55,295 nucleotides of DNA, from contig CAYOAV010000006.1 of assembly GCA_964402055.1 (NCBI GenBank), positions 1-55,295 on the forward strand, given 5' to 3'. This DNA comes from UMGS363 sp964402055. GTDB taxonomy: Bacteria; Bacillota; Clostridia; Oscillospirales; Ruminococcaceae. Below the pieces are notes generated by a model that was not told where the DNA came from, ran no database searches, and worked only from the letters and a program-made list of their open reading frames with translations. This document shows positions 16,543 to 23,480 of the stretch, one piece after another (positions within the stretch are counted from its first letter, which is position 1; each line of letters opens with the position of its first letter). The translations under genes were made by a program, and so were the position numbers.

Positions 16543-17303
16543 TTTCTTGCTCCTCCTGCTTGCATCATAGTCAGGGTATCGGAAATCATCTGATAAAGCT
16601 GTTCGTTTGTGTTGTTACCACGATAAAGCTGATGAAAAACCTCACCATCCTTGATAAACAGCACACGCCCAGCATGGCTTGCCGCCTTGACGGAATGTGT
16701 CACCATAAGAATTGTCTGTCCCGATTGGTTTAATTGAGAGAAAAGACGTAACATTTCATCAGTTGCCGAGGAATCCAAAGCACCTGTAGGCTCGTCTGCT
16801 AAAATCAGCTTCGGTTCAGTAATCAAGGCTCTTGCAACTGCCGCACGCTGCTTCTGACCACCCGATACCTCATAAGGATATTTTTTAAGCAGGTCACTTA
16901 TGCCAAGCCTTGCGGCAATAGGTTTAAGACGTTCGTTCATTTCCTTATAGCCTTTTCCTGCAAGGACAAGCGGAAGATAAATATTATCCTCCAGGGTAAA
17001 TGTATCCAGCAGATTAAACTCCTGAAAAACGAAACCTAAGTTATCACGCCGGAATGCGGCAAGCTCTGATTCCTTGATTTCGGAAATATCCTTTCCATCA
17101 AGAATTACCTTTCCTGCTGTCGCCTTATCAAGGGAAGCCAGTATATTCAGCAAGGTTGATTTGCCTGAACCTGATTCGCCCATAATTGCAGCATATTCGC
17201 CCTGTTCAACTTCAAATGAAACATTTTTCAATGCCTCCACCTTGTTTCCTCCAAAGCGTGTAGTATAGATTTTCTTTACACCGTTTACTTTTAAAATACT
17301 CAA
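16539..17303 (-). CDS. BceA-type ABC transporter ATPase
   Basis: This 254-aa ATPase has Walker A GESGSGKSTLLN, Q-loop FVFQEFNLL, signature VSGGQKQRAAVARAL, Walker B LILADEPTGALDS and a switch His in MVTHSVKAA. It belongs to the MacB/LolD/BceA class that energises FtsX-like permeases. AAAGGAGG precedes the ATG. Its own promoter and putative operator lie at 17492-17566, so the ABC part is likely induced separately from the two-component genes. Confidence 0.93.
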   Translation of the reverse strand: MSILKVNGVKKIYTTRFGGNKVEALKNVSFEVEQGEYAAIMGESGSGKSTLLNILASLDKATAGKVILDGKDISEIKESELAAFRRDNLGFVFQEFNLLDTFTLEDNIYLPLVLAGKGYKEMNERLKPIAARLGISDLLKKYPYEVSGGQKQRAAVARALITEPKLILADEPTGALDSSATDEMLRLFSQLNQSGQTILMVTHSVKAASHAGRVLFIKDGEVFHQLYRGNNTNEQLYQMISDTLTMMQAGGARK

Positions 17304-17326
17304 ATAAAAAACCTCCTTTCGTTTTC

Positions 17327-17486
17327 TATTGCTCCACCAATTAACTATTGAAGATTTATGCGTAGAACCGCAACCGAAAGCCTAGGAAGAAAGCCGCAGA
17401 AATATGCGGATATTTCAAGGTTTTCTGACGACGGATTTCGGTTGCGGGGCAAGCAGAAAATTCAGGAGTTAATTGGTGGAGCAATA
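17327..17486. mobile_element. 160-bp MITE-like structured repeat, copy 1
   Basis: Perfect terminal inverted repeats of 20 bp (17327-17346 and 17467-17486) begin and end with TA, as for a TA target duplication. Inside lies a second perfect inverted repeat CCGCAACCGAAA/TTTCGGTTGCGG, and within that a small hairpin CCGCA/TGCGG. It matches copy 2 (55022-55181) over the whole length with seven substitutions, and has no coding capacity. It fills most of the gap between the kinase and ABC genes. Confidence 0.85.
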
Positions 17487-17491
17487 TAATA

Positions 17492-17497
17492 ATTATA
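17492..17497 (-). promoter_or_regulatory. -10 box of the ABC transporter genes
   Basis: On the minus strand an extended -10, TTTTGGTATAAT, precedes the repeat; the -35 region is not consensus, as expected of an activator-dependent promoter. Transcription would begin near 17485, at the edge of the 160-bp repeat. Confidence 0.5.
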
Positions 17498-17552
17498 CCA
17501 AAAGGAGCATATGCATCGCCATAGATTCGGCTAACAAATGCCCCCTTAAATC

Positions 17553-17566
17553 TTACAATTTTGTTA
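17553..17566. promoter_or_regulatory. Putative BceR-type operator
   Basis: TTACA-ATTT-TGTTA resembles the TNACA-N4-TGTAA box bound by BceR-like regulators, with one base swap in the right half. It lies about 60 bp upstream of the -10 box. The match is read by eye. Confidence 0.5.
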
Positions 17567-17578
17567 GGATTTTTATGT

Positions 17579-18568
17579 TCACTCAAATTCTGACTTTTGA
17601 TGTGATAGATCAATATCAATTACAGTTCCTACATCTACCGTAGAGCTTGCTGTTATGGTATGACCAAGATCAGTGCAGATAAGTTTACATAAATAAAGTC
17701 CGATACCGCTTGCCTTACGGTCGATTCTGCCATTATAGCCTGTATATCCGTTTTCAAAAATGCGTGGCAGATCCTCCGAAGCAATGCCGATTCCCGTATC
17801 CGATATTCGCAATGTTTTCTCTCCGACAAGAGAAATAGTAATACTTCCACTCGGTGTATATTTCAGAGCATTTGACAGCACCTGCTCAATTACAAAGGAA
17901 AGCCATTTTTCATCTGTAAGAACGGCTGTATTCAAAGGTTCATAAACAAGCGACAGCTTTCGGACGATAAATTCGGAGGAAAACTTTTTTACTGCCGATT
18001 TTACTATCATATCAAGGTCATATTCCTTGAAAACATAATCTGTGCTTGCAGAATCAAGCCGCAAAAAGGTAAGCACCATTTCCGCATATTGCTCAATTCG
18101 GAATAAATCCGAGTTTAACTGTCTGGAAAGTGCTGAATCCTCGTTTTGCAAATGTAACCGCATAGAAGCGATCGGAGTTTTTATCTGATGTGCCCAAACG
18201 GTATAGTATTCTATCATATTTGTATATTTACGGTCATTTTCCATACAACAGGCGTTATGCTCTTCACCAAGCAGACGAATTATCTCCTGATAATCGCTTT
18301 CTTGCAGGGTTTCAGCTGACGGAAGGCTCTCCGTCATAGCGTCAGTAACCGTTTTTATCCGCTGTAGGATCTTATGCTCATTTTTTACACGGGTAAAATC
18401 AATGCAAAAGCCCATAAAACCAATTCCAACACATAAAATAGTTGGATAAATCACCGCCCGAAGCGGCAAATGATAAAGCATAAAGCTGACTGCGAATATG
18501 ATAAAGAAAATTACAAGCATAAGAAGAGTACGCTTATGCCCTTTCAGATATTGAAAAAATAATTTCAT
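17579..18568 (-). CDS. BceS-type intramembrane-sensing histidine kinase
   Basis: The 329-aa kinase has two N-terminal membrane helices (about residues 13-60) with almost no extracellular loop, the mark of kinases that sense through a partner transporter. The H box is TVWAHQIKTPIASMRLHL, the N box QVLSNALKYTPSGSI, the G boxes ISDTGIGI and ASGIGLYLCK. It follows the response regulator by 16 bp and precedes the ABC genes, matching the Bce arrangement. Confidence 0.92.
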   Translation of the reverse strand: MKLFFQYLKGHKRTLLMLVIFFIIFAVSFMLYHLPLRAVIYPTILCVGIGFMGFCIDFTRVKNEHKILQRIKTVTDAMTESLPSAETLQESDYQEIIRLLGEEHNACCMENDRKYTNMIEYYTVWAHQIKTPIASMRLHLQNEDSALSRQLNSDLFRIEQYAEMVLTFLRLDSASTDYVFKEYDLDMIVKSAVKKFSSEFIVRKLSLVYEPLNTAVLTDEKWLSFVIEQVLSNALKYTPSGSITISLVGEKTLRISDTGIGIASEDLPRIFENGYTGYNGRIDRKASGIGLYLCKLICTDLGHTITASSTVDVGTVIDIDLSHQKSEFE

Positions 18569-18584
18569 TTATGATTATGTCACC

Positions 18585-19259
18585 TTAGCCTTCTATAATG
18601 TAACCCACTCCGAATTTAGTAGTGATGAAATCCGTCAGACCTGCGTTTTCAAGCCGTTTTCTTAATCGTCCGACATTGACAGTCAGAGTATTTTCGTCAA
18701 CAAAGCTGTCAGTTTCCCACAATGCCTGCATAAGCCTTTCACGGCTGACAACCTTGCCCTTATTTTCCAATAAAATATGCAGAATACGAAATTCATTCTT
18801 GGAGAGGGATATTTTTTCGTCCTGATAGGTCAGCGTATTATCGCCTGTATTAAGCAATGCACCTCTATGCTCAAGTATCGGAACAGACAGAGAAAAATCA
18901 TATGTCCTGCGGAGCATCGCCTGTATTTTTGCCATAAGAACGCTCTGGTCAAATGGCTTTGCAATAAAATCATCTGCTCCCATATTCATCGCCATAATCA
19001 TATTCATATTATCCGAAGCAGATGAAATAAAAATTATCGGCACTTTTGAAACCTTGCGTATCTCATTACACCAATAATAACCGTTGAAAAAGGGCAGACC
19101 AATATCAAGAAGAACAATATGCGGGTCAAGCTCCGCAAATTCAGCCATAGCATTGCGAAAATTTTGAACGCAAGCCACCTGCAGATCCCATAGCTCCGCC
19201 TGTTCTTTTATTGCATCTGCTATTCCATTATCGTCTTCAATAATAAGTAGTCTGTACAT
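18585..19259 (-). CDS. BceR-type OmpR-family response regulator
   Basis: The 224-aa protein has an N-terminal receiver domain (acidic pair EDD at residues 8-10, phospho-acceptor Asp in HIVLLDIGLP near residue 53, and KPF near 103) and a C-terminal winged helix (LSKNEFRILHILLENKGKVVSRERLMQALW ... TVNVGRLRKRLE). It should activate the neighbouring ABC genes when the peptide ligand is sensed. Confidence 0.93.
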   Translation of the reverse strand: MYRLLIIEDDNGIADAIKEQAELWDLQVACVQNFRNAMAEFAELDPHIVLLDIGLPFFNGYYWCNEIRKVSKVPIIFISSASDNMNMIMAMNMGADDFIAKPFDQSVLMAKIQAMLRRTYDFSLSVPILEHRGALLNTGDNTLTYQDEKISLSKNEFRILHILLENKGKVVSRERLMQALWETDSFVDENTLTVNVGRLRKRLENAGLTDFITTKFGVGYIIEG

Positions 19260-19307
19260 ATTTATTTCCCCATTTCATTATCTTCAAGCTCTTAGCAGGA
19301 TAACCAT

Positions 19308-19336
19308 ATTATACATGATATTTTATAAAAAATCAA
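19308..19336 (-). promoter_or_regulatory. Sigma-A promoter of the regulator-kinase genes
   Basis: Minus strand TTGATT (19336-19331), 17-bp spacer, TATAAT (19313-19308). Confidence 0.75.
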
Positions 19337-19380
19337 TATTAACTTAAAGCAACATTGATCATCTTTCTTTGTAAAATGTA

Positions 19381-19406
19381 ACACTTTTCTGAAGCCTGCA
19401 TAATAT
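19381..19406 (+). promoter_or_regulatory. Possible sigma-K-type promoter of the Cys-rich peptide
   Basis: AC (19381-19382), 16 bp, then CATAATAT (19399-19406), against the sigma-K pattern AC-N16/17-CATANNNTA. The short motif can arise by chance; its value is that it lies 69 bp before a small Cys-rich gene and in the same region as sigK. Confidence 0.35.
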
Positions 19407-19474
19407 GAACTATGAACAACGCAAAATCAATTAAAGCGAGGTTCAAATACTTAATTCTTAAAGGAGAATTTATT

Positions 19475-19615
19475 ATGTGTGGATTTAATTTTGGCGGTAA
19501 CAACTCTTGCTGGATCATCATCCTTCTTATTCTCATCTGGTGCTGCTGCGGAAATAACAACAGCTGCTGCGACAACAATCAGAGCTGCGGATGCAACTGC
19601 TCTTCAATGTGCTGA
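19475..19615 (+). CDS. 46-aa Cys-rich hydrophobic peptide
   Basis: MCGFNFGGNNSCW is followed by a very hydrophobic helix (IIILLILIW), then a Cys- and Asn-rich tail with CCC, CC, CGC and C; there are 11 cysteines in 46 residues. AAAGGAG precedes the ATG and a strong terminator follows the stop, so it is a real monocistronic gene. The architecture (short Gly/Asn start, one membrane helix, polar tail) recalls small YjcZ-type spore-surface or membrane peptides of Firmicutes, but I cannot name the family. Confidence 0.75.
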   Translation: MCGFNFGGNNSCWIIILLILIWCCCGNNNSCCDNNQSCGCNCSSMC

Positions 19616-19623
19616 TTAAACAC

Positions 19624-19663
19624 TAAAAAAAGCCTGCGTTCTTTATGTTCGCAGGCTTTTTTT
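19624..19663 (+). terminator. Terminator after the Cys-rich peptide gene
   Basis: AGCCTGC (19631-19637) pairs with GCAGGCT (19651-19657), followed by TTTTTTT; the A-run before the stem makes it usable on both strands. Confidence 0.9.
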
Positions 19664-19720
19664 ACAAGGCTATTGTATCTTTAGTTAATTAATAATTATG
19701 TTTTAATTAATGATTTGTAT

Positions 19721-19749
19721 TTGACATTTTTTAGCAAAATGTGTATAAT
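19721..19749 (+). promoter_or_regulatory. Consensus promoter of the AbrB-like gene
   Basis: TTGACA (19721-19726), 17 bp, TATAAT (19744-19749). The A/T-rich flank could hold sites for autoregulation, as is common for AbrB proteins. Confidence 0.8.
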
Positions 19750-19820
19750 CTATAGAAGAAATGACATTTGTTTGTCAAATAATGGTCAATGAATATATTT
19801 TATTAAAGAAGGGATCGCAT

Positions 19821-20060
19821 ATGAAATCAACGGGAATCACAAGAAAAATCGATGAACTTGGAAGAATAGTTCTCCCAATCGAGATCAGAAGAAATCTTGA
19901 AATAAGTGAAAAGGATCCCATAGAAATTTTCGTTGAGGAAGATTCTATTATCCTTAAAAAATACCAGAAAAGCTGTGTTTTCTGTGGAAGTGTCGATGGC
20001 ATTATCGACTTCAAGGACAAATGCATATGCAGTGAATGCGTTGCAACGCTTAAAAAATAA
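19821..20060 (+). CDS. AbrB/SpoVT-type transition-state regulator
   Basis: The 79-aa protein opens with MKSTGITRKIDELGRIVLPIEIRRNL, the swapped-hairpin AbrB DNA-binding domain (about residues 5-48). The C-terminal part has two CxxC-like pairs (CVFCG and CICSEC) that could bind a metal, a common add-on in Clostridia. GAAGGGA six bases before the ATG fixes the start; the frame upstream to 19761 overlaps the promoter and is not used. AbrB proteins usually repress stationary-phase and sporulation genes. Confidence 0.88.
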   Translation: MKSTGITRKIDELGRIVLPIEIRRNLEISEKDPIEIFVEEDSIILKKYQKSCVFCGSVDGIIDFKDKCICSECVATLKK

Positions 20061-20075
20061 AAAATTTCAGGGTCG

Positions 20076-20149
20076 GGAATCAGCTATTTAAACAAAGCAT
20101 TCGTTTCGCCGTTTTGAAGAATAACAGAAACGTATCAATCAGCGATTCC
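20076..20149 (+). repeat. Structured intergenic repeat, copy B (hairpin family)
   Basis: The 74-nt sequence has outer stem GGAATC/GATTCC continued by GCT/AGC and ATT/AAT with bulges, and inner stem CGTTTC/GAAACG. It aligns with copy A (13633-13705, minus strand) over its whole length. Like copy A it begins just after a stop codon and ends shortly before the next gene on the same strand. No T-run follows directly. Confidence 0.65.
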
Positions 20150-20178
20150 TTAGTTTCGTTGCCCTTTATTTCTGCGAG

Positions 20179-21288
20179 GTGATTTTTCTGATTTTTGTCA
20201 ATACGAAGGATATTCTTCCCGGAATGTGTCTTGCGAGAAGCGTCAATTTTTATGATATAAACACGCAAAAAGCACAGACCTATGAAGTGGGTCATATTCT
20301 TTCGGATATGGCGATAACTCAGTTAAAAACAGCCGAAATCAACGGAATTTACGTTGATACATACAAGAGCAAGATAAGGGTCATTTCTTCCATTAATCAG
20401 GAGATCCGTGCCGAGGCTATTACAGGCATACACCAAATGGCGGATAATTTTATGAACAGCGAAAAGGGTATCACCCGACAGGACGTTGATGAAATTTCCG
20501 ACACAACGGAGAAGCTCATAAGCAGTCTGTCCTCAAATAAGGATATTCTTGTAAATATCGCTGATATAAAAATGTACGATGATTACACCTATCATCACAG
20601 CCTTAGTGTTGCGATAATGTCAATAGCTATCGGGTTGGAGCTTGGATTTAATCATTTTATGCTAAGTGAAATCGGCACAGCAGGTCTTATGCACGATATC
20701 GGAAAGGTTTCCGTTCCGATCGAAATAATCAACAAGCCCGGCAGGCTCACCCCTGAGGAATTTGAAATTGTTAAAATGCACCCTGTCTATGCCGCACAGC
20801 ATCTTAAGGAACGAAACATTGTAAGTGAAAATATTTATAAGGGCATTATCCAGCATCATGAAAAAATTGACGGCTCGGGATATCCGTATCATTTAAAGGG
20901 CAAGGAAATACACCCCTATGCAAGAATCCTTGCTGTTGCCGATGTTTATGACGCTCTTACATCCAACCGCCCATACAGAACTCCCAATCCGCCGAATGAA
21001 GCTATCGAATACATTATGGCAGGAATGGGAACGCAGTTCGATGAAAATATACTCCGTGCGTTCCTGCGTAAGGTCGCACCTTTCCCGACTGGTTCTATCG
21101 TTCAGCTTTCAAATGGTGAACGCGGCTGTGTGATAAAAAATCACCCGAATAATCCGCTGCGTCCGATAATATCAGTACTTGATACAAATAAGTGCTATGA
21201 TCTTTCGGAGCAGGAGGAGCTTTTCAATATTGTTATTACGGGAATTGTTGAAAATTCTCCCGAAAGCAATCAGATTATTAATATGTAA
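20179..21288 (+). CDS. HD-GYP domain protein, probable cyclic-di-GMP phosphodiesterase
   Basis: An N-terminal segment (VNTKDILPGMCLARSVNF, typical of the DUF3391-like region of these proteins) leads to the HD-GYP domain: YHHSLSVAIMSIAIGLELGF, MHDIGKVSVP with the catalytic HD, HHEKIDGSGYP and VADVYDALTSNRPYR, all intact. It should degrade cyclic-di-GMP or a related dinucleotide. There is no usable ATG: the listed GTG (20179) is inside the only Shine-Dalgarno (GAGGTG, 20176-20181). CTG at 20188, six bases further, would give the family-typical N-terminus. Confidence 0.9.
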   Translation: MIFLIFVNTKDILPGMCLARSVNFYDINTQKAQTYEVGHILSDMAITQLKTAEINGIYVDTYKSKIRVISSINQEIRAEAITGIHQMADNFMNSEKGITRQDVDEISDTTEKLISSLSSNKDILVNIADIKMYDDYTYHHSLSVAIMSIAIGLELGFNHFMLSEIGTAGLMHDIGKVSVPIEIINKPGRLTPEEFEIVKMHPVYAAQHLKERNIVSENIYKGIIQHHEKIDGSGYPYHLKGKEIHPYARILAVADVYDALTSNRPYRTPNPPNEAIEYIMAGMGTQFDENILRAFLRKVAPFPTGSIVQLSNGERGCVIKNHPNNPLRPIISVLDTNKCYDLSEQEELFNIVITGIVENSPESNQIINM

Positions 21289-21295
21289 TATGAAA

Positions 21296-21328
21296 CCGTA
21301 TCTGTTTTTCACGCAGATACGGTTTTTT
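21296..21328. terminator. Bidirectional terminator, HD-GYP gene and AraC gene
   Basis: CCGTATCTG/CAGATACGG (21296-21304 and 21314-21322) followed by TTTTTT on the plus strand, between convergent genes. Confidence 0.9.
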
Positions 21329-22112
21329 AAAGGATTTTTCTGTATTCAGTCGGCGTTTTCCCAACATTTTCCTTGAATTGACGCATAAAATTAAATTCAT
21401 TTGAATATCCACAGCGTTCCGCAATCTCCTTAATGGTGAGATTTGTCGAGGAAAGAAGCCTTTTCGCACGGTCGATGCGTCCTTTTATCACATCATTCAT
21501 CACGCTTACACCGAAAAGCCGCTTATACAAATGCTGAAAGCCCGAACGGCTCATTCCAAGCTGCTCAGCCATCTCATCAACGCTCGGTACAGCCTCGGGT
21601 AATGTGAAAATAGTTGTCCTTAATTGTGTAAGACGGCTGTTTTTTTCCTTGAAGCTCTCCGCTCCCGATACGGTATAAACCGCCTTACATCTGCTAAGCT
21701 TAAGTAAAAGAAGCTCCGTATAGCATTTTTCAATTTCACCATGATGAAGCTCCGCAGAATAATGCTCAAATGCAAGAATATGCATTATCTTGGAAAGCTC
21801 GTCAATTTCGCCAACATAGACTATTTCATTGAGCGGCAGTCCAAGCTGTTCAAAACGTTCTCTGTCGCCGTCCTCCATATCAAAATACATCCAGTCATCG
21901 CAGTAACATTCCTCGGCGGCGCAATAGGTTACAGGAGTTTCAGGAGTTAATATGACATAAGAATTCTTCTGAGCATAGCGTGAAACACCGTTTATCACGA
22001 AATTTGACGGTTCTTTTATAAGCAGAAAAAGGCAGCATCCGATTCCGTTTGGTCTGTCCATAACGAAGTCAGAATCGTGCGAATAATTATATCCAATTGA
22101 GCCGATTTTCAT
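21327..22112 (-). CDS. AraC-family transcriptional regulator
   Basis: The 261-aa protein has an N-terminal cupin-like sensing domain (about residues 1-150, with PNGIGCCLFLLIKEP and VILTPETPVTY) and a C-terminal double helix-turn-helix (MAEQLGMSRSGFQHLYKRLFGVSVMNDV ... IKEIAERCGYSNEFNFMRQFKENVGKTPTEYR). Such proteins usually respond to sugars. The start at 22112 has AAAGGA nine bases upstream. Nothing next to it is an obvious target; the closest sugar genes are the glycosidases elsewhere in the window. Confidence 0.88.
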   Translation of the reverse strand: MKIGSIGYNYSHDSDFVMDRPNGIGCCLFLLIKEPSNFVINGVSRYAQKNSYVILTPETPVTYCAAEECYCDDWMYFDMEDGDRERFEQLGLPLNEIVYVGEIDELSKIMHILAFEHYSAELHHGEIEKCYTELLLLKLSRCKAVYTVSGAESFKEKNSRLTQLRTTIFTLPEAVPSVDEMAEQLGMSRSGFQHLYKRLFGVSVMNDVIKGRIDRAKRLLSSTNLTIKEIAERCGYSNEFNFMRQFKENVGKTPTEYRKIL

Positions 22113-22215
22113 ATTTTTCAATCCTTTTGTTAATTGACAGTTTATGCTATTATAACATAAACTGACATTTTATGCAATAGTCGGCAAAAAGATTTTCATG
22201 TGATTAAAAAAAGGG

Positions 22216-22244
22216 TTGACAAATATATTGTATCGTGATAAAAT
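22216..22244 (+). promoter_or_regulatory. Promoter of the THF-riboswitch/folT unit
   Basis: TTGACA (22216-22221), 17 bp, TAAAAT (22239-22244). The 22113-22215 stretch upstream holds the promoter region of the divergent AraC gene and nothing else I can identify. Confidence 0.8.
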
Positions 22245-22261
22245 GTAAAAAAAGCATTTAC

Positions 22262-22359
22262 AGAGTAAGTGCCTGAGCGTATAGTGTCCGATGAACGGGG
22301 AGTTGTCATCGGGACGAAAAACCTAAGTGTTTGCGATTCAGGTACTGCATCCCGCTGAA
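22262..22359 (+). ncRNA. Tetrahydrofolate (THF) riboswitch, class I
   Basis: The leader of the ECF gene carries the conserved class I segments: AGAGTAAG at the 5' end, ACGGGGAGTTGTCATCGGGACGAAA in the middle (about 22294-22319) and GCATCCCGCTGA near the 3' end (22348-22359). It binds reduced folates and usually lowers expression of folate uptake or synthesis genes. Its position directly before a folT-type gene supports the assignment. Confidence 0.85.
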
Positions 22360-22360
22360 A

Positions 22361-22418
22361 TGCATATACAGGAGCTTTTCATTCCTCCCGATATGCACAA
22401 ACAGCAAATTTAAGGAGG
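22361..22418 (+). promoter_or_regulatory. Expression platform of the THF riboswitch
   Basis: TGCATAT/ATATGCA (22361-22367, 22391-22397) encloses AGGAG (22370-22374) facing CCTCC (22384-22388). CCTCC can instead pair with the real Shine-Dalgarno AAGGAGG (22412-22418). There is no T-run, so control is likely at translation initiation. Confidence 0.6.
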
Positions 22419-22425
22419 TTTTAAA

Positions 22426-22980
22426 ATGAAAGGCTTTTTTTCTATGTTCAGCAGCTCTGCAAAGGAGCTGAAAAGCGTCAGATGTCTTGCTTTTTCAGGA
22501 CTTATGACAGCTTTATTTATCATTCTTGATATGTGTTCCTTTAAAATCGGAGCATTTCTCAAGATAAACGCCGCATTTATTGCGATTGCCGCCGTGGGAA
22601 TGTTCTATGGTCCGATACCAGCGGCACTTGCGGCAACGGCAGGCGACCTTATCGGTTGCCTTGTGAGCGGTCAGTCACCCTTTCCTCTGCTGACAATAAC
22701 AGCTATACTTGAAGGGATTGTTTACGGTATATTTCTCTATAAAAAGGACGGAAAAATGCTTGCCATTGCGGCAGTTATATCAAGGCTGTTGGATTCGTTC
22801 GTGATAAATCTGCTTTTGAATACGGCGATATTAATGTCGGCTGGCTTTATGTCAAAAACAAGCGAGCAATTCTTCATACGTCTTGGAGCAATTTCGCTTC
22901 AGGCGGTAGTTTATTGCATAATCTCCGTAGTACTTCTGCCGATAATCAAAAAAGCGTTTTTGACGATTAGAAAAATTTAA
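22426..22980 (+). CDS. folT: Folate-type ECF transporter substrate-binding (S) component
   Basis: The 184-aa membrane protein has about six helices with the S-component features: an N-terminal LAFSGLMTALFIILD helix that contacts the T component, a short GPIPAALAATAGDLIGCLV turn, and FPLLTITAILEGIVYGIFLY. The THF riboswitch makes folate the likely substrate. No EcfA/EcfT genes are nearby; shared energising modules elsewhere are the norm. AAGGAGG precedes the ATG. Confidence 0.88.
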   Translation: MKGFFSMFSSSAKELKSVRCLAFSGLMTALFIILDMCSFKIGAFLKINAAFIAIAAVGMFYGPIPAALAATAGDLIGCLVSGQSPFPLLTITAILEGIVYGIFLYKKDGKMLAIAAVISRLLDSFVINLLLNTAILMSAGFMSKTSEQFFIRLGAISLQAVVYCIISVVLLPIIKKAFLTIRKI

Positions 22981-22986
22981 TAAAAA

Positions 22987-23022
22987 AATGCAGAATGGAA
23001 TTATCCGTTCTGCAATTTTTTT
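22987..23022 (+). terminator. Terminator after folT
   Basis: GCAGAA-T-GGA / TCC-G-TTCTGC (22990-23013) flanked by an A-run and followed by TTTTTTT. Confidence 0.88.
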
Positions 23023-23038
23023 AGATTGTACACAAAAT

Positions 23039-23138
23039 NNNNNNNNNNNNNNNNNNNNNNNNNNNNNNNNNNNNNNNNNNNNNNNNNNNNNNNNNNNNNN
23101 NNNNNNNNNNNNNNNNNNNNNNNNNNNNNNNNNNNNNN
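23039..23138. other. Assembly gap (100 N)
   Basis: Exactly 100 N, a scaffolding placeholder. It lies just downstream of rqcP on the minus strand, where yabP and yabQ stand in related genomes; 33 bases of unassigned sequence (23139-23171) remain on that side and contain an ATG that could begin such a gene. Confidence 0.95.
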
Positions 23139-23171
23139 ATCACTTTTGCCGTCATTGTCAAGTGATTTTGC

Positions 23172-23414
23172 TCATTCCACAACCATATAATTATCCGCAG
23201 CATTATCTTTTGTGGCATATTCGGTTACGTTAAGCACCTTTACCTTTAATGGCTTTTGCCCCATATTTATCTCGATTATATCTCCGACCTTTACGTCATA
23301 TGAAGCTCGTGCAATCTTTCCGTTCACCGATATTTTTTCTGCATCACACGCTTCATTTGCAACGGTTCTGCGTTTTATCAACCTTGTTACCTTTAAATAT
23401 TTATCAAGTCGCAT
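23172..23414 (-). CDS. rqcP: S4-domain RNA-binding protein RqcP
   Basis: The 80-aa protein is almost entirely an S4 domain (MRLDKYLKVTRLIKRRTVANEACDAEKISVNGKIARASYDVKVGD). The family (formerly YabO, Hsp15-like) works with RqcH in adding alanine tails to peptides on stalled 50S subunits. The position after mazG and hup is the conserved Firmicutes order. GGAGGTG precedes the ATG. Confidence 0.92.
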   Translation of the reverse strand: MRLDKYLKVTRLIKRRTVANEACDAEKISVNGKIARASYDVKVGDIIEINMGQKPLKVKVLNVTEYATKDNAADNYMVVE

Positions 23415-23480
23415 TTTCTACACCTCCATAAAACAAAACAGCCGCCCGAAAGCAGCTGTCATATCCTCAGAAAAATCCGA

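Noticed and set aside
17327..17486. CRISPR-like repeat
   Set aside because: Two distant 160-bp copies without spacers or cas genes; no array anywhere in the window.
20060..20178. Cyclic-di-GMP riboswitch before the HD-GYP gene
   Set aside because: The leader lacks the conserved GEMM segments; it holds the hairpin repeat instead.
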